DNA of 64,000 nt, taken from the NCBI GenBank assembly GCA_033851265.1, contig JAWWOW010000005.1, positions 62,001 through 126,000 of the forward strand, in the 5' to 3' direction. The notes below the pieces were generated by a model that had not been told where the DNA came from, did not search any database, and was given only the letters and a program-made list of their open reading frames with translations. Shown here one piece after another: positions 35,501 through 43,102 of this stretch (the first letter of the stretch is position 1; every line of letters starts with the position of its first letter). Made by a program: the position numbers and the translations under genes. Source of the stretch: JAWWOW01 sp033851265. Its GTDB lineage: Bacteria; Actinomycetota; Actinomycetes; JAWWOW01.

Positions 35501-36823
35501 GTGGCGCGAATCGTCATCGTCGGTGGTGGGCCAGGCGGCTATGAAGCTGCCTTGGTCGCTGCTCAACTCGGCGCTGAGGTCACCATCGTCGAACGCGACG
35601 GTCTCGGTGGTGCGTGCGTCCTCACCGACTGTGTGCCGTCCAAGACATTGATCGCATCGTCGGAAACCGCAGCCTTCATCGCGGTGGATCTGCGCACGGT
35701 CAACGAACGAGTGAAGGCGCTTGCCAATGCGCAGTCGGTCGACATCGAGCAGCGGCTGCGCCGTGAAGGCGTGCAAATAGTTAGTGCTGCAGCCCGCCTT
35801 GCTGGCCCCAATGAGGTCATCGCGGGCGACCAGCGGATCCAGGCCGACGCGGTGCTGGTCGCCACCGGGGCCTCGCCGCGCCGACTGCCCGGTCTGGTGC
35901 CTGATGGCGAGCGCATCCTGACCTGGCGGGACCTCTATGAGCTGACCGAGCTGCCCGCGCACCTCGTGGTCGTGGGGTCCGGGGTCACTGGTGCCGAGTT
36001 CGCGAGCGGCTACCAGGCGCTGGGCTCCGCGGTGACCCTGGTGTCGAGCCGGGACCGCGTCCTGCCGGGTGAGGACCCCGATGCCGCTCAGGTGCTGGAG
36101 GACGTGTTCGAGCGCCGTGGCATGACGGTCCTGTCCCGGTCCCGCGCCGCCGGCGTCGAGCCGACCGCGGCGGGCGTTCTCGTCACGCTCACCGACGGTC
36201 GCACTATCGAGGGCTCGCACTGCCTGCTTGCGGTCGGCTCGGTGCCGAACACCGGTGGGCTGGGCCTGGAGGAGATCGGCGTACGTGTCACTGACGGCGG
36301 CTTCGTCGATGTCGATCGGGTGTCTCGCACCTCTGTTCCGGGGGTGTACGCCGCCGGTGACTGCACCGGCGTGAACATGCTCGCTTCGGTGGCGGCCATG
36401 CAGGGGCGCATCGCGATGTGGCATGCGCTCGGCGAAGCGGTGACGCCGTTGCGGCTGTCCACCGTGGCCGCCAATGTGTTCACGGATCCGGAGATCGCGA
36501 CGGTCGGCGTGACGCAGGCGGCCGTCGATGCCGGACGCAGCGACGCGCGCGTCGTCCGACTGCCGCTCGCGACGAACGCCCGCGCCAAGATGCAGGGCAT
36601 CACCGACGGTTTCGTGAAGCTGTTCGCGCGCCCGTCGACGGGAACCATTGTGGGCGGCGTCGTCGTCGCGCCACGGGCGAGCGAGTTGGTGTTGCCGCTG
36701 TCGCTCGGCGTACAACTGGGCTTGACCGTCGACCAGGTCGCGAACTCGTTCGCGGTTTATCCGTCGTTGTCCGGCAGCATCACCGAAGCCGCGCGTCAGC
36801 TGATGGAGAACGCACCGAGTTGA
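35501..36823 (+). CDS. lpdA: NAD(P)H-quinone dehydrogenase, LpdA type
   Basis: 440-residue flavoprotein disulfide reductase. FAD loop IVGGGPGGYEAAL at the N-terminus, NAD loop VVGSGVTGAEFASGY in the middle, and GVYAAGDCTGVNMLASVAA for the FAD ribityl. The C-terminal dimer segment reads FAVYPSLSGSITEAAR, so the His-Glu dyad of true lipoamide dehydrogenase is absent, as in M. tuberculosis LpdA. Unusually, the N-terminal motif is GGACVLTDCVPSK with both cysteines (Cys39, Cys44), whereas LpdA homologues I recall have Ala at the first. AAGGA precedes the GTG. It converges with the biotin carboxylase, 9 bp away. Confidence 0.9.
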   Translation: MARIVIVGGGPGGYEAALVAAQLGAEVTIVERDGLGGACVLTDCVPSKTLIASSETAAFIAVDLRTVNERVKALANAQSVDIEQRLRREGVQIVSAAARLAGPNEVIAGDQRIQADAVLVATGASPRRLPGLVPDGERILTWRDLYELTELPAHLVVVGSGVTGAEFASGYQALGSAVTLVSSRDRVLPGEDPDAAQVLEDVFERRGMTVLSRSRAAGVEPTAAGVLVTLTDGRTIEGSHCLLAVGSVPNTGGLGLEEIGVRVTDGGFVDVDRVSRTSVPGVYAAGDCTGVNMLASVAAMQGRIAMWHALGEAVTPLRLSTVAANVFTDPEIATVGVTQAAVDAGRSDARVVRLPLATNARAKMQGITDGFVKLFARPSTGTIVGGVVVAPRASELVLPLSLGVQLGLTVDQVANSFAVYPSLSGSITEAARQLMENAPS

Positions 36824-36832
36824 GGGTTGGGG

Positions 36833-38581
36833 CTAGTCCTTGATCTCGCAGATCACGGCGCCAGCGGAGACCGTCTGTCCGACCTCGGCCGACAGCGTGG
36901 TGATCGTGCCGTCCTTGTGTGCGTTGAGTGGCTGCTCCATCTTCATCGCCTCGAGGACCACGATGAGTTCACCGGCCGAGACCTGCTGACCGTCCTCGAC
37001 GGCGACCTTCACGATCGTGCCCTGCATTGGGCTGGTCAACGAGTCGCCGGTGGCTGCTGCCGCCGTCTTGCGGCCGCGTCCGCGCCGCGGTGCTTTGGCG
37101 CTCGCGCCGCCGCCGACACCGAGTCCGGCCGGCAAGACGACCTCGAGTCGCTTGCCGCCGACCTCGACGGTGACCCGCTCGCGCTCGGCTGGCTCGTCCG
37201 CGTCGGCTGCGTCGCCGGCGTAGGGCTCGATGGTGTTGTTGAACTCGGTCTCGATCCACCGGGTGTGGACGCCGAAGGTGCCGTCGTCAGCCGTGAACGC
37301 CGGGTCGCGCACGACGACGCGGTGGAAGGTCAGCGCGGTGGGCAGCCCATCGACGACGAACTCGTCGAGCGCGCGACGGGAGCGCTCGAGCGCTTCTTGC
37401 CGGGTGGCGCCGTACACGATGAGCTTGGCGAGGAGGGAGTCAAACGACTGGGGTACGACGAAGCCCTCCTCGACACCGGAGTCCATGCGGATGCCGGGCC
37501 CGGCTGGCTCATGCCACCTCGTGACGGTGCCGGGTGCCGGCAGGAAGTTGCGGCCGGGGTCCTCACCGTTGATGCGGAACTCGAATGCGTGCCCGCGCGG
37601 CGATGGCTCCAATGGGATCGTGAGCTTCTCGCCGTCGGCGACGCGGAACTGTTCGCGCACGAGGTCGACGTCGGACGTCACCTCGGTCACCGGATGCTCG
37701 ACCTGGAGCCGGGTGTTGACCTCGAGGAAGGTGATCGTGCCGTCCTGTCCGACGAGGAACTCCACGGTGCCCGCGTTGACGTAGCCGGCCTCGGTGATGA
37801 TCCGGCGCGCGGCGTCATGCAGGGTGGCCCGCTGCTCGTCGGAGAGAAACGGCGCGGGGGCCTCCTCGACGAGCTTCTGATGGCGGCGCTGCAGTGAACA
37901 GTCGCGCGTGCCGACAACGGCGACGTTGCCGTGGGTGTCGGCGATGACCTGCACCTCGACATGTCGCGGGTTGTCGAGGTAGCGCTCGACGAAGCACTCA
38001 CCGCGCCCGAACGCTTGCTCGGCTTCGCGGACGGCGGACGCGTAGAGCTCTTCGACCTCGTCGAGACTCCGGGCGACTTTCAGGCCGCGGCCGCCGCCAC
38101 CGAACGCCGCCTTGATCGCGATCGGCAGGCCGTGCTCCTTCGCGAACGCGACGACTTCCTCGGGTCCGCTGACCGGGTCGCTCGTGCCAGGGACGAGCGG
38201 GGCACCGACCTTCGCGGCAATGTGTCGTGCAGCGACCTTGTCACCGAGCACGCGAATCGCTTCCGGCGACGGACCGATCCACGTCAGACCGGCGTCGATG
38301 ACGGCTTGCGCGAAGTCGGCGTTCTCGCTCAGGAAGCCATAGCCGGGATGGATTGCATCTGCATCCGCGCGCTTGGCCGCGCTGAGGACCTTCTCGACGT
38401 CGAGGTAGCTCTGGCCGGGCGTCGCACCGCCGAGCGCCATTGCCTCATCGGCCATGCGCACGTGCAACGCGTCGATGTCGGGCTCGGCGTACACCGCCAC
38501 ACTGCGCAGTCCCGCATCGCGGCAGGCGCGTGCGACGCGGACCGCAATCTCGCCGCGGTTGGCGATGAGGACTGTGCGCAC
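36833..38581 (-). CDS. Acyl-CoA carboxylase alpha subunit (biotin carboxylase + BCCP)
   Basis: 582 residues. Biotin carboxylase domain first: VLIANRGEIAVRVARAC, PGYGFLSENADFAQA, AFGGGGRGLKVA (ATP loop), RDCSLQRRHQK, FLEVNTRLQVEHPVTE. A linker with an RGRGRK basic patch then joins a C-terminal biotinyl domain whose VLEAMKMEQP holds the biotin Lys547. It is the AccA3-type shared alpha subunit of actinobacterial acyl-CoA carboxylases and should pair with the beta subunits at 40062 and 50780 and perhaps the fused one at 7877. The GTG at 38581 has a strong -10 hexamer 6 nt upstream. Confidence 0.95.
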   Translation of the reverse strand: MRTVLIANRGEIAVRVARACRDAGLRSVAVYAEPDIDALHVRMADEAMALGGATPGQSYLDVEKVLSAAKRADADAIHPGYGFLSENADFAQAVIDAGLTWIGPSPEAIRVLGDKVAARHIAAKVGAPLVPGTSDPVSGPEEVVAFAKEHGLPIAIKAAFGGGGRGLKVARSLDEVEELYASAVREAEQAFGRGECFVERYLDNPRHVEVQVIADTHGNVAVVGTRDCSLQRRHQKLVEEAPAPFLSDEQRATLHDAARRIITEAGYVNAGTVEFLVGQDGTITFLEVNTRLQVEHPVTEVTSDVDLVREQFRVADGEKLTIPLEPSPRGHAFEFRINGEDPGRNFLPAPGTVTRWHEPAGPGIRMDSGVEEGFVVPQSFDSLLAKLIVYGATRQEALERSRRALDEFVVDGLPTALTFHRVVVRDPAFTADDGTFGVHTRWIETEFNNTIEPYAGDAADADEPAERERVTVEVGGKRLEVVLPAGLGVGGGASAKAPRRGRGRKTAAAATGDSLTSPMQGTIVKVAVEDGQQVSAGELIVVLEAMKMEQPLNAHKDGTITTLSAEVGQTVSAGAVICEIKD

Positions 38582-38587
38582 TTGAGG

Positions 38588-38593
38588 ATTCTA
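38588..38593 (-). promoter_or_regulatory. -10 hexamer TAGAAT for leaderless acyl-CoA carboxylase alpha
   Basis: On the minus strand TAGAAT, one base from TATAAT, lies 6 nt before the GTG at 38581. It is the best -10 element in the window. Confidence 0.65.
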
Positions 38594-38595
38594 GG

Positions 38596-38625
38596 GGGAC
38601 CGTAGTCCCGCCTGGCACGGTGCCA
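38596..38625. promoter_or_regulatory. Two palindromes upstream of the alpha carboxylase promoter
   Basis: GGGAC-CGTA-GTCCC (38596-38609) and TGGCAC-G-GTGCCA (38613-38625) lie just upstream of the -10 hexamer on the gene side, the second near the -35 position. Dyads placed there suit a repressor operator, for example of a TetR/FadR type; no regulator gene is next to it. Confidence 0.45.
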
Positions 38626-38627
38626 AA

Positions 38628-38707
38628 CGATCTACATGACTGGGCGGAACCGTCGGAAAGAACCGGACGGACCCTTCGGAGCCGGTCTCACTCATCCAAG
38701 TAGATCC
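38628..38707. repeat. Imperfect palindromic element, upstream copy
   Basis: Begins CGATCTACATGACTGG and ends CATCCAAGTAGATCC. The outer arms GATCTAC (38629-38635) and GTAGATC (38700-38706) pair. The first 28 nt match the downstream element at 39739 in 24 positions. It lies between the alpha carboxylase promoter and the AbiEi/DUF559-like gene. Confidence 0.7.
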
Positions 38708-38784
38708 ACATCACCTCAGTCGCGTCATCCCCAGATCCGAAGTCCACCGTCCGTCACGAGCTGTTTCCGGCGCATCGTCGCGAC

Positions 38785-39732
38785 GTGAACGACAAACTGC
38801 GCGCCGTAGCCGCGGGTCAAGGCGGTGCTTTCACTAGTGCCCAGGCACGTGAGTCTGGGTTGACTGACGAGCGATTGGCTGCCCTAGTCAGGGTGGGCGG
38901 TGCCACGCGTCTGCGTCGTGGCGTGTTTGCGGAGACGTCCACGATTCAGCAGCCAGCCGACCGCCACGCCGCCGATGCCGGGGCGGCCAACTTGTGCATG
39001 AAGCGACAATTGGTGGTCAGTCACCAATCTGCGTTGACGTTGCATCGCGTGCATCAACTGGACCACACCCACTCCATCCACATGACGTCTGACATCGGCA
39101 CCGCGGCCAGGTATGACGGCCTCGATGTCAGCGCCGCTGCGTTGCCTGGAGAACACCTGCACCGGGAACGCATTGCGGGCCTTGAAGTCACGTCCATTGC
39201 CCGCAGCGTCGTGGACACAGCCCGCACGGTCCCGTTCTTAGACGGTGTTGTCGCTGCTGATCACGCGCTGAGGCACAAGCCGGTCGGGAAGAAGGCGTTG
39301 CGTGCGGTGCTCTCGCGATGCGCTAACTGGCCGGGAGCGTTGGCAGCGGCGCGTGTCATCGACTTCGCCGACAAGCGCAGCGAGAGCGTGCTGGAGTCTG
39401 CCTCTCGGGTGTTCTTCGAGGAGGAAGACATCGAAATGCCCGTGCCGCAGGTCTGGATGGACGTCCCTGGGTTCGGTCGAGTTCGTCTCGACTTCTATTG
39501 GCGGCGTCATCGTGTCATTGGAGAAGCGGACGGCAAGGTGAAATACGGCGAGGACGCAGATTCTCTGGTCAGCCGCGAGTCGTTGTGGATGGAAAAGCGC
39601 CGCCAAGAGGCATTGGAAGATTTGGGCTTCCTCGTCGTTCGGTGGGGCTGGGACGACAGCTTTCTGCATCGCGCCCGCACCAGGGCCCGCATCCTGGCGG
39701 CGTTCGCCCGGGCCGCGCGAGCAACAGCATGA
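38785..39732 (+). CDS. AbiEi-type winged helix + DUF559-like nuclease fold protein
   Basis: 315 residues. The N-terminus (AGQGGAFTSAQARESGLTDE, RLRRGVFA) matches the AbiEi antitoxin winged-helix domain. The C-terminal part (SESVLESASRVFFEE ... FGRVRLDFYWRRHRVIGEAD ... EALEDLGFLVVRWGWDD) has the DUF559/Vsr-like PD-(D/E)XK layout: an early Glu, D in RLDFYW, and ExDGKVKYG. Such proteins are common and often orphan in actinobacteria; a partner toxin is absent. A DNA nuclease or regulator role is inference. The GTG at 38785 starts it. Palindromic repeats flank the gene on both sides, suggesting a small mobile unit. Confidence 0.75.
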   Translation: MNDKLRAVAAGQGGAFTSAQARESGLTDERLAALVRVGGATRLRRGVFAETSTIQQPADRHAADAGAANLCMKRQLVVSHQSALTLHRVHQLDHTHSIHMTSDIGTAARYDGLDVSAAALPGEHLHRERIAGLEVTSIARSVVDTARTVPFLDGVVAADHALRHKPVGKKALRAVLSRCANWPGALAAARVIDFADKRSESVLESASRVFFEEEDIEMPVPQVWMDVPGFGRVRLDFYWRRHRVIGEADGKVKYGEDADSLVSRESLWMEKRRQEALEDLGFLVVRWGWDDSFLHRARTRARILAAFARAARATA

Positions 39733-39738
39733 GGAAGT

Positions 39739-39819
39739 CGATCTACTTGACTGGCTGAAACCGTCGCGTAGACCTGGATCTTGACTCTGTCGGACGGTCC
39801 TGCCCGGTCAAGTAGATCG
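39739..39819. repeat. Long palindromic element, downstream copy
   Basis: CGATCTACTTGAC (39739-39751) and GTCAAGTAGATCG (39807-39819) form a perfect 13-bp stem with 55 nt between. An inner pair ACCGTC (39760-39765) / GACGGT (39793-39798) extends it. It follows the DUF559-like gene by 6 bp. Confidence 0.8.
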
Positions 39820-39825
39820 TTTCGG

Positions 39826-40065
39826 CTAAAAGGCGGCTTTGGTGCGGGTGCCGGGAACCCAACCGCTCGCAACCCATGCGCCCGCGCCGACGCGAAGCGG
39901 GGCACGATGGGTCGCCGCAGGGTCGGCATAAAGGGAGCGTTGGGACGCGTCTGCATCCCGTGAGATCACTGCGCGCGCGGTGATGACCGCAACGAGTGCG
40001 GCGAGCTCGTCAGCGGTGGGATTGCCGCGAACGACTCGCAGCAGCGGTCGCGCTTCGTCGGTCAT
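39826..40065 (-). CDS. accE: Acyl-CoA carboxylase epsilon subunit
   Basis: 79 residues. LLRVVRGNPTADELAALVAV is the signature of AccE/PccE epsilon subunits, which bind the alpha-beta complex and raise its activity in actinobacteria. The rest is a basic, flexible tail. The ATG overlaps the beta subunit stop (ATGA), so the pair is translationally coupled. Confidence 0.9.
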   Translation of the reverse strand: MTDEARPLLRVVRGNPTADELAALVAVITARAVISRDADASQRSLYADPAATHRAPLRVGAGAWVASGWVPGTRTKAAF

Positions 40066-41663
40066 AGCGGGATGTTGCCGTGCTTCTTCGGCGGTAGCGA
40101 CTCGCGCTTGGTCCGTAGCTGGCGCAGCGCCTTGATCACCTCTCGTCGCGTCTCGGATGGCGCGATGACCGCGTCGATGTACCCACGCTCGGCGGCGATG
40201 TACGGCGATAGCAGGTGATCCTCATAGTCCGTGATGAGCTGTGCGCGCATCGCGTCGGGGTCGTCGGCTGTGGCGAGCTCCTTGCGGTAGAGGATGTTCA
40301 CCGCACCTTGCGCGCCCATGACCGCGATCTCGGCAGTGGGCCAGGCAAAGGAGATGTCACTGCGCAGGTGCTTCGAGCCCATGACGTCGTAGGCCCCGCC
40401 GTACGCCTTGCGAGTGATGACGGTGACCTTGGGCACCGTTGCCTCGCAGTAGGCATAGATCAACTTGGCGCCGCGGCGGATGATGCCCAGCCATTCCTGG
40501 TCGGCACCCGGGAGGAAGCCGGGCACGTCGACCAACGTCAGGATCGGCACGTTGAAGGCGTCGCACGTGCGCACGAAGCGCGCGGCCTTCTCCGATGCAT
40601 CGATATCGAGCGTGCCGGCGAACTGCATCGGCTGGTTTCCGACGATGCCGACGGAATGCCCCTCCACGCGGCCGAATCCGCAGATCATGTTCGGCGCGAA
40701 CAGCGCGTGCACTTCGAGGAACTCGCCGTCATCGACGATGTGGGAGATCACCTCGTGCATGTCGTACGGCTGGTTGCTCGAGTCCGGGATAAATGTATCG
40801 AGCTCGAAGTCTTCCGCCGACAGTTCCAGCGATGCGGGGGCGGAGTACGCCGGGGGCTGCTCCATGTTGTTGCTTGGCAGGTAGGAGAGCAGTTCGCGAG
40901 CTAGCTCGAGACAATCCTGCTCGTCCGCAGCCTGGAAGTGCGCAACGCCGGACTTGGTGTTGTGCGTGTGGGCGCCACCGAGCTCCTCGAACTCGACGTC
41001 TTCCCCCGTCACCGTCTTGATGACGTCGGGACCGGTGATGAACATGTGCGACGTCTTGTCGACCATCAGGGTGAAGTCGGTGATCGCGGGGGAGTAGACC
41101 GCACCGCCCGCGCACGGGCCCATGATCAGGGAGAGCTGCGGGATTACGCCGCTTGCCATCACGTTGCGATAGAAGATCTCGCCGTACAGACCGAGAGCAA
41201 CGACGCCCTCTTGCACGCGCGCGCCGCCACCGTCGTTGAGGCCGACGACCGGGCAGCCCGTCTTGAGGGCGAGGTCCATGACCTTGACGATCTTTTCGCC
41301 GTACACCTCACCGAGGCTGCCGCCGAACACCGTGAAGTCCTGGGAAAAGATGCACACGGGACGCCCGCCAACGGTGCCGTACCCGGTGATGACGCCGTCG
41401 CCGTACGGCCGCGTCTTGTCCAAGTCGAACGACGTCGAACGGTGCCGGGCGAGCGCATCGGTCTCCACGAACGAGTCGGGATCGAGGAACGCCTCGATTC
41501 GCTCGCGGGCGGTCATCTTGCCCTTGGCATGCTGCTTCTCTACGGCGCGCGCGGACCCGGCGTGGACTGCTTCGTCCGTGCGATTCCGCAGATCGGCCAG
41601 CTTGCCTGCCGTCGTATGGAGATCCGGCTGCTGCTCTTCAGGGTCAGAAGCGGTGCTCGACAT
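40062..41663 (-). CDS. accD5: Acyl-CoA carboxylase beta subunit, PccB/AccD5 type
   Basis: 533 residues. Carboxyltransferase with FGGSLGEVYGEKI, NDGGGARVQEGV (N-terminal oxyanion site), GPCAGGAVYSPA, DVPGFLPGADQEW, and RKAYGGAYDVMGSK (C-terminal site), ending in the KKHGNIPL tail typical of propionyl-CoA carboxylase beta. It should make methylmalonyl-CoA from propionyl-CoA (and perhaps malonyl-CoA) with the alpha subunit next door. ATG at 41663 is chosen because an upstream extension overlaps birA and a -10 hexamer lies 7 nt upstream. Symbol by homology class only. Confidence 0.93.
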   Translation of the reverse strand: MSSTASDPEEQQPDLHTTAGKLADLRNRTDEAVHAGSARAVEKQHAKGKMTARERIEAFLDPDSFVETDALARHRSTSFDLDKTRPYGDGVITGYGTVGGRPVCIFSQDFTVFGGSLGEVYGEKIVKVMDLALKTGCPVVGLNDGGGARVQEGVVALGLYGEIFYRNVMASGVIPQLSLIMGPCAGGAVYSPAITDFTLMVDKTSHMFITGPDVIKTVTGEDVEFEELGGAHTHNTKSGVAHFQAADEQDCLELARELLSYLPSNNMEQPPAYSAPASLELSAEDFELDTFIPDSSNQPYDMHEVISHIVDDGEFLEVHALFAPNMICGFGRVEGHSVGIVGNQPMQFAGTLDIDASEKAARFVRTCDAFNVPILTLVDVPGFLPGADQEWLGIIRRGAKLIYAYCEATVPKVTVITRKAYGGAYDVMGSKHLRSDISFAWPTAEIAVMGAQGAVNILYRKELATADDPDAMRAQLITDYEDHLLSPYIAAERGYIDAVIAPSETRREVIKALRQLRTKRESLPPKKHGNIPL

Positions 41664-41669
41664 GCCGCG

Positions 41670-41676
41670 TAGCGTA
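41670..41676. promoter_or_regulatory. Overlapping divergent -10 elements for accD5 and birA
   Basis: TAGCGTA holds TAGCGT (+ strand, 41670-41675), 6 nt before the birA GTG, and TACGCT (- strand, 41671-41676), 7 nt before the accD5 ATG. Both genes would be leaderless, and one symmetrical 7-bp core serves both directions. Confidence 0.6.
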
Positions 41677-41681
41677 ACCGG

Positions 41682-42494
41682 GTGCCATCGTCGTGGTCGG
41701 ACCTCGAACGTCCACCACTGCGTACGCCGACGCTCACCCGCGCGCTCGTTCGTCCTGGCTCCCTGTGGCGTGAGATACGGGTTGTCGACGAGTCGGCGTC
41801 GACCAATGCCGACGTTGCCCATGCGGCGGCCGACGGCGCGGATGAGGGCCTCGTCGTCGTTGCCGAACATCAGACTTCCGGGCGAGGGCGGCTCGATCGC
41901 ACGTGGTCGTCGCCGCCGCGTGCCGGCCTCACGTTCTCGGTGCTCCTCCGACCCGACTCCGTTCCGGACGCGCGCTGGACCTGGCTGCCGCTGCTCGCCG
42001 GGCTTGCTGTCGCCGGCGCTATCCACGAGGTCAGCGGCGTGCAAACCCGGTTGAAGTGGCCTAACGACGTCCTGGTCGACGGTAAGAAGCTGGCCGGTGT
42101 CCTGCTCGAGCGGCATGGCTCGGCGGCTGTCGTTGGCGTCGGCATCAACGTCACCACGTCTGCGGACGAGTTGCCGACCGCGGACGCAACCTCACTGTTC
42201 CTGGCAGGTGCTCCGTCGACCGACCGCGAGACCGTGCTCCGCTCTGTGCTGCGTTCGCTGGACCGGCGCTACCAGTCCTGGTGCGACGGAGCCGGCGATC
42301 CGGCCACGCTCGCTGCGGCGTACGCCGACAAGTGCGACACGCTCGGCGCAGAGATTCGCGTCGAGTTGCCGAACGGCGAGACAGTCGAAGGAGTCGGCGA
42401 ACGCATCGATGACGAGGGGCGACTCGTTGTCGCCACCAAAGATGGCGAGCGTCCGCTCAGCGCCGGTGACGTCGTCCATGTGCGGGCCTCCTGA
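41682..42494 (+). CDS. birA: Biotin-[acetyl-CoA-carboxylase] ligase
   Basis: 270 residues, a class I BirA with no DNA-binding N-terminal domain. VVDESASTNADVA starts the catalytic domain; TSGRGRLDRTWSSPP is the biotinyl-5'-AMP loop (GRGRxxR), and LKWPNDVLVDGKKLAGVL holds the catalytic Lys region. The C-terminal SH3-like domain (GVGERIDDEGRLVVATKDG) follows. It should biotinylate Lys547 of the alpha subunit. It is divergent from accD5, with 18 bp between start codons, so enzyme and modifier are transcribed from one promoter region. Confidence 0.95.
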   Translation: MPSSWSDLERPPLRTPTLTRALVRPGSLWREIRVVDESASTNADVAHAAADGADEGLVVVAEHQTSGRGRLDRTWSSPPRAGLTFSVLLRPDSVPDARWTWLPLLAGLAVAGAIHEVSGVQTRLKWPNDVLVDGKKLAGVLLERHGSAAVVGVGINVTTSADELPTADATSLFLAGAPSTDRETVLRSVLRSLDRRYQSWCDGAGDPATLAAAYADKCDTLGAEIRVELPNGETVEGVGERIDDEGRLVVATKDGERPLSAGDVVHVRAS

Positions 42495-42537
42495 CCGCGT
42501 GGAAGGATCACCCGCGACGTAGGGAAGGGGTCGTGCC

Positions 42538-43101
42538 GTGGCGTACCCGCACAAGCTGCTCGGTGAGGGTGAAGAGATCGTCCACGAGTTGCATCCGCAC
42601 TGGAAAGCGCTGGTGTTTCCGGTGCTGCTCATCCCGATCGTGGTGGGGCTCTCGGTCTTCCTCTACGTGACGATCGGCGATAACAGCACGGTCGCGCGGA
42701 TCGGCCAGTGGGCGGTCCTCATCGTCGCCGCCGTGATCCTCATCTGGGGCACGATCATTCCGTGGTTGCGGTGGATGACGACGCTCTATGTCCTGACGAC
42801 CGACCGGCTGATCACGCGCACCGGAATCCTGTCGAGGGCGGGCCGGGACATCCCGCTGTCCCGCGTCAATGACGTCAGCTTCTCGCACAACGTCTTCGAA
42901 CGAATCCTCCGCTGCGGCACGCTCACCGTCGAGTCAGCCGGTGAACGCGGCCAACTCGTCATGACCGACGTCCCGAAGGTCGAAACCGTGCAACGTGAGC
43001 TCTACCGGCTCGTCGAGGCGCACTCGAAGCGGCGTACGGGAGTCGTCGACCACGAAGACGAGGAGACCACTCCGGGTACGCCGGGTCTGTCGCAGCCGTG
43101 A
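42538..43101 (+). CDS. Membrane protein with bacterial PH (DUF304) domain
   Basis: 187 residues. YPHKLLGEGEEIVHELHPHW opens it, two membrane helices follow (LVFPVLLIPIVVGLSVFLYV and WAVLIVAAVILIWGTIIPWL), then the PH-like fold: TLYVLTTDRLITRTGILSR, DIPLSRVNDVSFSHNVFERIL. This is the bPH2 layout of small membrane proteins with unknown role. AGGGAAGGGG lies before the GTG. The gene ends 1 nt before the cyclase start. Confidence 0.88.
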   Translation: MAYPHKLLGEGEEIVHELHPHWKALVFPVLLIPIVVGLSVFLYVTIGDNSTVARIGQWAVLIVAAVILIWGTIIPWLRWMTTLYVLTTDRLITRTGILSRAGRDIPLSRVNDVSFSHNVFERILRCGTLTVESAGERGQLVMTDVPKVETVQRELYRLVEAHSKRRTGVVDHEDEETTPGTPGLSQP

Positions 43102-43102
43102 C

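Noticed and set aside
34979..36715. Very long minus-strand frame covering lpdA
   Set aside because: Only its last 157 codons match a family (GGCT); the rest is a shadow of lpdA, common in high-GC DNA.
41664..42116. accD5 start extended to 42116
   Set aside because: It would lie inside birA, and the ATG at 41663 has its own -10 hexamer.
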